DNA of 11,799 bases, from the NCBI GenBank assembly GCA_013696945.1, contig JACCXQ010000008.1, forward strand, positions 1 through 11,799, given 5' to 3'. The position numbers were made by a program, and so were the translations under genes. This stretch comes from Chloroflexota bacterium (lineage in GTDB: Bacteria > Chloroflexota > Limnocylindria > Limnocylindrales > CSP1-4). The notes beneath the pieces are model-generated. The model saw only the letters and a list, made by a program, of their open reading frames with translations. It was not told the DNA's origin and ran no database searches. Of the stretch, positions 6,389 to 11,799 are shown piece after piece; positions within the stretch are counted from its first letter, which is position 1, and each line of letters starts with the position of its first letter.

Positions 6389-6590
6389 CACCGGTCGCGG
6401 TGGCTATGCGCAGGTATGAGGTGACTTCCTGGTCACGTATGGACCCTAGAGGTGCAAACCGAGCGGCGGTGCGGTGGCGGCAGGCCGTCCCGGCCATCTG
6501 CCAGGCTGAGCCGCTCGAGGCGGCCATCCAGCGGACGAAACGGAGAGCGATCGTCTGGTCGCCGCACGCGAGGAGCATTTCCGGCGCCGG

Positions 6591-6751
6591 ATGTCCGGCC
6601 TACGGACGTACGAGAGGACGAGCCTGGCCCAAGTCGCGTACCGCACCGTTTCATCCGACCGTTCGTCCGCCAAGTGGACGACTGGCCGCCAAGCCGGGTC
6701 GTTCGACGGCCTCCTGGGTCCTCCTCGACGGATCGTCCGCCCGGTGGACGG
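6591..6751. repeat. Three dyad-symmetric elements about 70 bp apart
   Basis: TCGTCC-GCCAAGT-GGACGA (6663-6681) and TCGTCC-GCCCGGT-GGACGG (6733-6751) are near-identical dyads exactly 70 bp apart. A looser relative, GTCCG-GCCTA-CGGAC (6593-6607), is centred 72 bp further upstream. Spacing near seven helical turns within a divergent promoter region suggests operator sites on one face of the DNA. The binding protein is unknown. Confidence 0.4.
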
Positions 6752-6810
6752 ATCCCCGGGCGACCGACTGCCGAGAGACTTCAGAGCGGCGGGGCTATCG
6801 GGGTCAGGGC

Positions 6811-6816
6811 TACCCT
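6811..6816 (+). promoter_or_regulatory. Possible -10 box (TACCCT) of the biosynthetic operon
   Basis: TACCCT matches TANNNT and ends 7 nt before the ATG at 6824. The intervening TCCTGCG has no Shine-Dalgarno character, so the first gene is probably translated from a leaderless mRNA. No -35 motif is evident. Confidence 0.45.
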
Positions 6817-6823
6817 TCCTGCG

Positions 6824-7618
6824 ATGCGACGCGTGACCGACCGAGCCGAGTACCTCGACGGGCCGCTGGAGCATGATGTCCTCGAAGCGAACCTCCGCGA
6901 CCTGGCGCGTTTCAACCGATGGCTCGGCGGTGTCGCGCTGACGCGTCGAGCGCTGGTGGCGCTGGCGACCGGCTTCCACTCGATGCCGCGCATCGGTCGC
7001 ATCGACTGGCGCTCTCGCACGCTGCGGCTTCTCGATGTAGGGACAGGCGCGGCTGATATCCCGGACGCGCTGCTGTCATGGACCCAGCGCCGCGGCCTCC
7101 GCCTCTCTGTCGAGGCGGTCGACGAGCGACACGAGATCCTGGACGTCGCGTACGAGCGTGTGGGCGATCGACCCGAGCTGCGCCTCGAACACACGACGGG
7201 CGACCAGCTCGCGTACGCCAGCCGCAGCTTCGACGTGGTGCACGCCTCGCTCGTGCTGCATCACCTCGAACCAGGCGCCGCCGTCAGGCTGTTACGCGAG
7301 ATGGCGCGAACGGCCGATCTCGGCGTGATCGTCAACGACCTCGACCGGCGCAGGCTCGCATGGCTCGGGGCGTGGGCCCTCACCCGCGTCATCACGCGAA
7401 ATCGGTACACGCGCCACGACGCCCCGCTCTCCGTCCGCCGCGCGTACCGCCCGACCGAGGTGGCACAGCTGGCGACCCAGGCCGGCCTGGTGGAGGTCGC
7501 GCGGTTCCGGGGTTTCCTTGGCCATCGATATGCCATGGCCTTCGTGCATGCCGGTGCCCGACCTCCGAGGGAGACCCCGCCAGAGGCTCGAGGGGAGGCC
7601 TCGGCTGCCCCCGGGTGA
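6824..7618 (+). CDS. Class I SAM-dependent methyltransferase (polyketide/quinone tailoring type)
   Basis: 264 aa from the ATG at 6824; the frame is open further upstream, but that part is not protein-like. It should transfer a methyl group from S-adenosylmethionine to a small molecule. SAM motif I is LRLLDVGTGAADIP (67-80); an acidic residue in VEAVDER (96-102) ends strand 2; GDQLAYASRSFDVVHASLVLHHL (126-148) carries motifs post-I and II. The N-terminal LEANLRDLARFNRWLGG (19-36) and the later VNDLDRRRL (170-178) and TRHDAPLSVRRAY (196-208) are, as I recall, typical of the methyltransferases that sit beside a FAD oxidoreductase and a polyketide synthase in actinobacterial and related clusters. 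It heads a tight five-gene operon and its end overlaps the FAD oxidoreductase start. Substrate unknown; an O- or C-methylation of a ring or lipid is inferred. Confidence 0.86.
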   Translation: MRRVTDRAEYLDGPLEHDVLEANLRDLARFNRWLGGVALTRRALVALATGFHSMPRIGRIDWRSRTLRLLDVGTGAADIPDALLSWTQRRGLRLSVEAVDERHEILDVAYERVGDRPELRLEHTTGDQLAYASRSFDVVHASLVLHHLEPGAAVRLLREMARTADLGVIVNDLDRRRLAWLGAWALTRVITRNRYTRHDAPLSVRRAYRPTEVAQLATQAGLVEVARFRGFLGHRYAMAFVHAGARPPRETPPEARGEASAAPG

Positions 7619-8828
7619 GCGGACGGTCGAGGTCGCGGTCGTGGGAGGCGGGCCGTCTGGCGCCGCCGCTGCGACTCACCTCGCCGCTGCTGGCGTGGAA
7701 GTGGTGGTCTTCGAGCGGCTTCGTGCTCCGCGATGGCGCGCGTCCGGGGTCTACTCCTCGCCGTCGACGCGGGCCCGACTTGCCGGGCTCGGCCTGTCCG
7801 AGGCGGCGCTGGTCCGGCTCATCAGGCCCATCGACGCGATGGAGGTCATCGGTCCGGGCGGGACTCGCTGCCTGTTGGCGTACGACGCGCCCGACCACGC
7901 CTGCGGGATCGACCGGGTCCGGCTCGAAAGGGCCCTCCTCGACCGTGCGGCCGCGGCCGGCGCCTGCGTGCGCGAGGGAGCGGTCGTTCGCACGCTCGCG
8001 CCACGTGAAGGACGGGCACCCGGGAGCACCCTGGACGTCTCGACCGATGACGGCCCCCAGCGCTGGAACGCGCGCATGGTCGTCGGCGCCGACGGGCCGC
8101 GATCACTGGTCGCGAGCGCGTACGGCCTCGGCGGGCATGTCCGCCTGTCGCGGCGCGCCGGTGTCACCGTCCATCGCGCCGATCCGGACGCCGCGTCTCC
8201 CGGCATGCCGATGACCGCACGGATGGTCATCGGGGATGGCTGGTACTGCGGCATCTGTCCCGTACCGGAGGAACGCGTCAACGTGGGGATCGTGATGTCC
8301 GAGGCGGATCTGCGCGCTCGGCTCCGCGGGGGCGATGGCCTCGCCGCCGTCGCACGCTCATTCACCGACCACCTCCACGGTCCTCGTGCCGCATGGCACG
8401 ACTCCACCGACACGGATGCCGTGACCGTCGCCCTCCCGCTCGCGCATCGCGTGATACGGCGGTCGGGTCGAGGCTTTCTGCTCGTCGGCGATGCCTCGGG
8501 TTTCATCGACCCACTGACCGGCGACGGGCTCCTTCGAGCCTTCATCTCGGCCGAGCTGGCCGCTCATGCGATCGTCGCGGCGCGAGCGGGTCGCAGCGAC
8601 GCGATGGACCACTACGAACGACGGATGCATGCGCGCTTCGCGCCACGAGACATCGTGTCGTGGCTGCTCCAGGCGTTCCTCGCGCGCCCCGGCCTGCTGG
8701 AATACGCACTCCGGAGGCTGGCGACGCGAACGCAGCTCCGTGCGACGTTCGCCCGGGCACTCGCGGAGCTCGAGCCGGCCGGGCGCATCCTGGAACCGCG
8801 CTTCCTCGTGCGGCTGCTCGCCCCGTGA
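7548..8828 (+). CDS. FAD-dependent oxidoreductase, geranylgeranyl reductase type
   Basis: 426 aa from the ATG at 7548. Motifs: the FAD Rossmann motif VEVAVVGGGPSGAAAA with GGGPSG at 33-38, FERLRAPRWRASG (55-67), MVVGADGPRSLV (177-188) and the second FAD motif GDASGFIDPLTGDG (314-327). This pattern belongs to the group that includes geranylgeranyl reductases and hydroxylase-like flavoproteins such as those next to type III PKSs. It may hydroxylate or reduce the product of the operon; which one cannot be told. The start is uncertain: ATGs at 7530 and 7548 lie within the methyltransferase gene (overlap 71-89 nt), while a GGGGAGG lies 6 nt before an in-frame CTG at 7605-7607 that would give a conventional short N-terminus. 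The stop overlaps the Nudix start (GTGA). Confidence 0.87.
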   Translation: MPVPDLRGRPRQRLEGRPRLPPGERTVEVAVVGGGPSGAAAATHLAAAGVEVVVFERLRAPRWRASGVYSSPSTRARLAGLGLSEAALVRLIRPIDAMEVIGPGGTRCLLAYDAPDHACGIDRVRLERALLDRAAAAGACVREGAVVRTLAPREGRAPGSTLDVSTDDGPQRWNARMVVGADGPRSLVASAYGLGGHVRLSRRAGVTVHRADPDAASPGMPMTARMVIGDGWYCGICPVPEERVNVGIVMSEADLRARLRGGDGLAAVARSFTDHLHGPRAAWHDSTDTDAVTVALPLAHRVIRRSGRGFLLVGDASGFIDPLTGDGLLRAFISAELAAHAIVAARAGRSDAMDHYERRMHARFAPRDIVSWLLQAFLARPGLLEYALRRLATRTQLRATFARALAELEPAGRILEPRFLVRLLAP

Positions 8829-9271
8829 GCGCCGCGGGCACCACGAGGATCGCCGCCTACACCGTCTGCCTTGACGACGCTGGGCGGATCCTGCTCTGCC
8901 GCATCGGCCCGAACGATCTCGAGGTCGGCATGTGGACGCTCCCCGGCGGAGGGCTCGACTTCGGGGAGGATCCGGCGGCAGGAGTGATCCGTGAGCTGGA
9001 AGAGGAGGCCGGACTCACCGGCCAGGTCGAGCGGCTCATCTCGATCGATTCGCGCGTCTACCCGCCGCACGTCGGCCGCAACGGCGAGCTGCACTCGATC
9101 CGGATCCTGTACCGCGTGGCGATCACCGGCGGGGCGCTCCGCGACGAGGTCGGTGGATCGACCGACACGTGCGCCTGGTTCACACTCGACGACGCCCGCG
9201 GCCTGCCTCTCGTCGACCTCGCGGAGCTGGGGATCGAGCTCGCAGGCGGCATGGACGCCGAGGTCGGCTGA
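8825..9271 (+). CDS. Nudix hydrolase
   Basis: 148 aa. The Nudix box G-x5-E-x7-RE-U-x-EE-x-G-U is perfect at residues 42-64 (GGLDFGE..RELEEEAGL), with the preceding strand MWTLPGG. Family members hydrolyse nucleoside diphosphates linked to another group, or sometimes isopentenyl/prenyl diphosphates; the substrate cannot be set from the box. The GTG at 8825 overlaps the FAD oxidoreductase stop by 4 nt (GTGA), so translation is coupled, and the frame upstream of it is an alternate frame of the oxidoreductase. Its place inside a biosynthetic operon suggests removal of a diphosphate from an intermediate or clean-up of a cofactor derivative rather than general housekeeping; this is inference. Confidence 0.9.
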   Translation: MSAAGTTRIAAYTVCLDDAGRILLCRIGPNDLEVGMWTLPGGGLDFGEDPAAGVIRELEEEAGLTGQVERLISIDSRVYPPHVGRNGELHSIRILYRVAITGGALRDEVGGSTDTCAWFTLDDARGLPLVDLAELGIELAGGMDAEVG

Positions 9272-9273
9272 CC

Positions 9274-9768
9274 GTGCGCACCAGCATCAGCATCGAGATG
9301 GACGCGCCACCCGAGCGCGTCTTCGAGCTGGCTCGTGACGTCCGCCGCTGGCCGCGCCTGCTCCCCCATTACCGGCGGGTGAGCGTCGCGGCCGAGCGTG
9401 ATGGGCACGTCGTCGCCCAGATGGTCGCGGTGCGCGCGTTCGGGCCGTTGCGCGTACCCGTCACCTGGCGGGCCGAGCAGTGGTCCGAGGACTCCGACCC
9501 GGACGACCTGCGGCTGCACTTCCGGCACATCCGGGGCGTCACACGCGGGATGGATGTCACGTGGCACATCCGCCCCAGCGGCGGAGGCGCCGACAGGAGC
9601 GCCGTCGTCACCATCGAGCACGACTTCAGGCGCTCGCTCCCGCTCGTCGGCGACCGGCTGCTCCCCGCATTCGTGGACCGTGTCTTCACGCGGCCCATCG
9701 CCGGACGTACGCTGGCCGCATTCAAGCGGCTCGCGGAGTCCGATCGCGTCTCGGGAACGAACGACTGA
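9274..9768 (+). CDS. SRPBCC-family protein, polyketide cyclase/aromatase-like
   Basis: 164 aa from a GTG at 9274, two nt after the Nudix stop, with GAGG 10 nt upstream. The N-terminus RTSISIEMDAPPERVFELARDVRRWPRLLPHY is the classic START/Bet v1-like opening: a beta strand with 'a-P-e-x-V-f-x-l-x-d-v-x-x-W-P'. The middle has alternating strands (VTWRAEQW, LRLHFRHI, MDVTWHIRP, SAVVTIEHDF) and it closes with a long helix (LPAFVDRVFTRPIAGRTLAAFKRLAE), giving the complete helix-grip fold with a hydrophobic pocket. Relatives include polyketide aromatase/cyclases (Polyketide_cyc family) and CoQ10-type lipid carriers. Lying directly before a ketosynthase, a role in binding, cyclising or dehydrating the ketosynthase product is likely. 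Catalytic residues are not conserved enough in this fold to confirm cyclase activity. Confidence 0.83.
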   Translation: MRTSISIEMDAPPERVFELARDVRRWPRLLPHYRRVSVAAERDGHVVAQMVAVRAFGPLRVPVTWRAEQWSEDSDPDDLRLHFRHIRGVTRGMDVTWHIRPSGGGADRSAVVTIEHDFRRSLPLVGDRLLPAFVDRVFTRPIAGRTLAAFKRLAESDRVSGTND

Positions 9769-9769
9769 C

Positions 9770-11035
9770 ATGGGGAACGGCGCGCGACGAGTCTGGATCA
9801 CCGGCCTTGGGCTTGTCACGCCCATCGGGAACGGCCTCGACGCGTTCTGGGCAGGGCTCCAGCGCGGGGTCTCTCCCGTCAAACGGATCGACCGCTTCGA
9901 CCCGACTACGTTCCGCTCGCAGGTCGCCGCCCAGGTCGACGACTTCGAGCCACTGGACCACATGGACGCGCGCGCAGCCCGCCAGCTCGACCGGTTCAGC
10001 CAGTTCGCGCTTGCCGCTGGCCGGATGGCCGTGGAGGACGCCGGCCTGCGGATGGGCGGACGTGGCGCTCCGCGCGCCGATCGGGTCGGGGTCTACGTGG
10101 GATCCGCCCTTGGTGGCATCGCCTACGCCGAGTCGCAGCACGAGCGCTACATGGAGCGCGGGATCCGGTCGGTCGCACCGAATCTGGCTCTCGCGGTCTT
10201 CGGCGGCGCCGCCCCGGCGAACCTGGGCATCGCCCTCGGGCTGCACGGCCCGATCCTCTCCAACGCCAACTCCTGTGCGGCGGGTGCCGTGGCACTCGGG
10301 GAGGCGTTCCACCTCATCCGCGACGGCCGTGCCGACGCTGCGCTGGCGGGCGGCGTGGAGGTGCCGCTCAGCCCGCTGGCATTCGGCGCGTTCGACATCA
10401 TCCGTGCCCTCAGCGCGGGGCACAACGACACGCCCGGCACCGCCGCGCGGCCATTCGACGCCGAGCGAGACGGGTTCGTGATGGGCGAGGGCGCCGCGCT
10501 GCTGGTGCTGGAGGAGGCAGAGTCCGCCGAGCGTCGCGGCGCGACTCCGTATGCCGAGCTACGCGGATACGCCGCGACCAGCGACGCCCATCACATGGTC
10601 CAGCCGCGTCCGGACGGGAAGCAGGCGGCGCGTGCCGCGCGGCTCGCCCTGGCCGACGGGCGCGTACGAGCGAGTGAGATCGACTACGTCAACGCGCATG
10701 CCTCGTCGACGCCCCTCGGCGACATTGCCGAGGCGGCGGCGATCCGGATGGCGCTCGCGGAGCGTGCCACGACCGTCCCTGTGTCCGGGACCAAGGCCTG
10801 CTACGGCCACCCGCTGGGTGCATCGGGCGCCATCGAGGCGGCCATCTGTTCGCTCGCGCTTTCCCGCGGCTGGGCACCAGGCACGGTCAATCTCGACGTG
10901 CCGGACGCGGCGGCACTGGAGCGCCTGCCCGGCCTCACGGGCCACCCCATCGAAGGTCCGTTCCGGGCGTGCCTCTCGACCTCGTTCGGGTTCGGCGGGC
11001 TCAACGCCGCGCTTGCCTTCGCCCGGGTCCGATAG
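9770..11035 (+). CDS. Beta-ketoacyl-ACP synthase, FabF/KAS II type
   Basis: 421 aa, normal FabF length. It should extend an acyl chain by decarboxylative condensation with malonyl-ACP. The thiolase-fold signatures are complete: VWITGLGLVTPIGNG (8-22), NANSCAAGAVALGEAF with catalytic Cys169, NAHASSTPLGD with His310, and GTKACYGHPLGASGAIEA with Lys342 and His347, ending STSFGFGGLNA (403-413). The usual T-A-C at the active site reads N-S-C, and NAHGTSTP reads NAHASSTP, small departures from housekeeping FabF that suggest a specialised enzyme. The ATG at 9770 lies one base past the SRPBCC stop. No chain-length factor, ACP, ketoreductase or acyltransferase gene is in the window. A perfect hairpin 2 nt after the stop ends the operon. 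Confidence 0.93.
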   Translation: MGNGARRVWITGLGLVTPIGNGLDAFWAGLQRGVSPVKRIDRFDPTTFRSQVAAQVDDFEPLDHMDARAARQLDRFSQFALAAGRMAVEDAGLRMGGRGAPRADRVGVYVGSALGGIAYAESQHERYMERGIRSVAPNLALAVFGGAAPANLGIALGLHGPILSNANSCAAGAVALGEAFHLIRDGRADAALAGGVEVPLSPLAFGAFDIIRALSAGHNDTPGTAARPFDAERDGFVMGEGAALLVLEEAESAERRGATPYAELRGYAATSDAHHMVQPRPDGKQAARAARLALADGRVRASEIDYVNAHASSTPLGDIAEAAAIRMALAERATTVPVSGTKACYGHPLGASGAIEAAICSLALSRGWAPGTVNLDVPDAAALERLPGLTGHPIEGPFRACLSTSFGFGGLNAALAFARVR

Positions 11036-11037
11036 CC

Positions 11038-11067
11038 GGAAGGGCAGGCCGCCCCGCCTGCCCTTCC
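11038..11067 (+). terminator. Perfect 12-bp stem hairpin after the ketosynthase gene
   Basis: GGAAGGGCAGGC (11038-11049) and GCCTGCCCTTCC (11056-11067) pair without mismatch around the 6-nt loop CGCCCC. It starts 2 nt after the ketosynthase stop codon. No T-tract follows, as with the other hairpins here. Very likely the terminator of the five-gene operon. Confidence 0.75.
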
Positions 11068-11086
11068 TGTGCGCAGGTCCCAGCCC

Positions 11087-11117
11087 GCGCTGCGAAGCGC
11101 CCCTGCGCTGTGAAGCG
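11087..11117. repeat. 13-bp imperfect tandem repeat, period 18 bp
   Basis: GCGCTGCGAAGCG (11087-11099) and GCGCTGTGAAGCG (11105-11117) differ at one base. They lie between the two convergent-region hairpins. Function unknown; may be a small local duplication. Confidence 0.3.
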
Positions 11118-11118
11118 A

Positions 11119-11148
11119 CCGGCGCCACCGAGGAGGCGGTGGCGCCGG
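11119..11148 (-). terminator. Second perfect 12-bp stem hairpin between convergent genes
   Basis: CCGGCGCCACCG (11119-11130) and CGGTGGCGCCGG (11137-11148) pair perfectly around the 6-nt loop AGGAGG. It lies about 95 nt beyond the chromate transporter stop on the minus strand, so it probably terminates that gene and may also back up the ketosynthase terminator. No T-tract in either direction. Confidence 0.6.
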
Positions 11149-11242
11149 CGGCAGGGATCCGGAGCCGCGACTCCGACACGTCGATCGTCGCGCGGCTGCG
11201 TTATCGACGCCTTTCGAGTCTGTGAACGTTCGGATAACGCGC

Positions 11243-11799
11243 TCAGATCCAACCCACCATGCGCGCGGCCAGGCCGGCCAGAGCGCCGCCCGCCAACAGG
11301 ATCACCGGGTTCAGGTGGGATCGGAGCAGCAGGATCAACGCGACGAACGCGATGGCTACCGTCGCGACGTCGATCAGCGCCACCCGACCGAGCTCGAACG
11401 TCACTGCGGCCATCAGCCCGAGAGCTGCGGCGACCACGCCGTCAAGGATCGCGCTAAGCGGGGCCGAGGCGCGGATCCGGGGGATGATCGGGTGGACCAG
11501 TCCGACCAGCACGAATGAGGGCAGGAAGATGGCCACCGTCGCCACGACTGCCCCAGGAACGCCGGCGAGGAGGTAGCCGATGAAGGTCGCCGCAGTGAAG
11601 ACGGGACCGGGCGTGACCTGCCCGACAGCCACCGCGTCGAGAACCTGGCGGTCGGTGATGAGGCCTGGCACTACGAGGTCGGCACGGAGGAACGCGAGCA
11701 GCACGTAACCACTTCCGAAAACGACGAGCCCGATCTTCAGGAACACGAGGAAGAGCGGGACGAGCCCGATGGCACCCGCGAAAGTGCCGGCGGTCGCCG
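11243..11799 (-). CDS. chrA: Chromate transporter ChrA, C-terminal half (partial at window edge)
   Basis: The frame is open to the end of the window, giving 185 codons plus the stop (TGA at 11245-11243); the real start lies beyond base 11799, and the GTG at 11746 is internal. Visible are the second-domain ChrA motifs: FLKIGLVVFGSGYVLLAFLRADLV, LITDRQVLDAVAVGQVTPGPVFTAATFIGY and GAVVATVAIFLPSF, followed by several hydrophobic helices to the C-terminus. These match the CHR family, membrane proteins that export chromate, probably as an anion antiporter. Whether this is a long (two-domain) or short (single-domain) ChrA cannot be seen. The residues preceding FLKIG (TFAGAIGLVPLFLV) are hydrophobic and look like an interdomain linker, which favours the long form. 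It converges on the ketosynthase operon. Confidence 0.85.
   Translation of the reverse strand, partial: ATAGTFAGAIGLVPLFLVFLKIGLVVFGSGYVLLAFLRADLVVPGLITDRQVLDAVAVGQVTPGPVFTAATFIGYLLAGVPGAVVATVAIFLPSFVLVGLVHPIIPRIRASAPLSAILDGVVAAALGLMAAVTFELGRVALIDVATVAIAFVALILLLRSHLNPVILLAGGALAGLAARMVGWI

Larger units (their letters stand above)
6392..6823. other. Divergent intergenic region
   Basis: About 430 bp separates the minus-strand ALDH operon from the plus-strand biosynthetic operon. Open frames cross it (one runs in frame into the methyltransferase), but their translations are Arg/Pro/Ser-rich without family features. It holds three GTCC..GGAC dyads (6591-6609, 6663-6681, 6733-6751) and putative -10 boxes close to each flanking start codon. 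No RNA gene recognised. Confidence 0.5.

Noticed and set aside
3852..6578. Single 908-aa open frame on the minus strand
   Set aside because: Only its last 308 codons are protein-like (the truncated ALDH). The rest is an alternate frame of the full ALDH and is Arg/Pro-rich with no fold signature.
6452..6823. Upstream in-frame extension of the methyltransferase
   Set aside because: The added 124 residues are Arg/Pro/Ser-rich and cover the dyad repeats; the ATG at 6824 has a well-placed -10 box and matches the start of the recognisable domain.
11001..11252. Small open frames in the convergent region 11036-11242
   Set aside because: They consist of terminator hairpins and flanking repeats and have no protein-like composition.
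1..11799. CRISPR arrays, tRNA/rRNA genes, insertion sequences, phage genes
   Set aside because: I looked for regular repeat-spacer arrays, tRNA cloverleaf signatures, transposase or integrase motifs and terminal inverted repeats and saw none.

Overview
The window is high-GC bacterial DNA (well above 60 % G+C by eye). Third codon positions are G/C-rich, intergenic hairpins lack T-tracts, and several genes start without a Shine-Dalgarno site just downstream of a TANNNT box. This fits a high-GC, soil-type lineage such as Chloroflexota (Limnocylindria-like) or Actinomycetota. The assignment is inference; no marker gene is present.

Layout. 1-191: C-terminus of an ABC-2 type permease (+). 192-664: no recognisable gene. 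665-1483: DUF72/YecE-family protein (+), whose last codons run through a terminator-like hairpin. 1494-3671 (minus strand): a small membrane-anchored protein that looks frameshifted, a DUF3558-like lipoprotein, and an exported lactonase-like beta-propeller. 3852-6376 (minus strand): a translationally coupled pair made of a complete aldehyde dehydrogenase and a truncated partner that has lost its catalytic residues. 6377-6823: a divergent regulatory region with three similar dyads about 70 bp apart. 6824-11035: a tightly packed five-gene plus-strand operon (methyltransferase, FAD oxidoreductase of the geranylgeranyl-reductase type, Nudix hydrolase, SRPBCC/cyclase-like protein, FabF-type ketosynthase). 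11036-11242: two perfect hairpins between converging genes. 11243-11799: C-terminal half of a ChrA chromate transporter (minus strand), open at the window edge.

The five-gene operon is the most interesting part. A methyltransferase next to a flavoprotein of this kind is the tailoring pair known beside type III polyketide synthases (the srsABC alkylresorcinol arrangement of Streptomyces). Here the carbon-chain-forming enzyme is a lone FabF-type ketosynthase, accompanied by an SRPBCC protein of the fold used by polyketide aromatase/cyclases. No type III PKS, chain-length factor or acyl carrier protein is in the window. The operon is a reasonable candidate for an uncharacterised lipid, quinone or aromatic polyketide pathway that borrows its carrier protein from primary metabolism; the product cannot be read from sequence.

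The second point of interest is the aldehyde dehydrogenase pair, which resembles a split ALDH16-type enzyme: one active subunit and one pseudo-dehydrogenase subunit made together.
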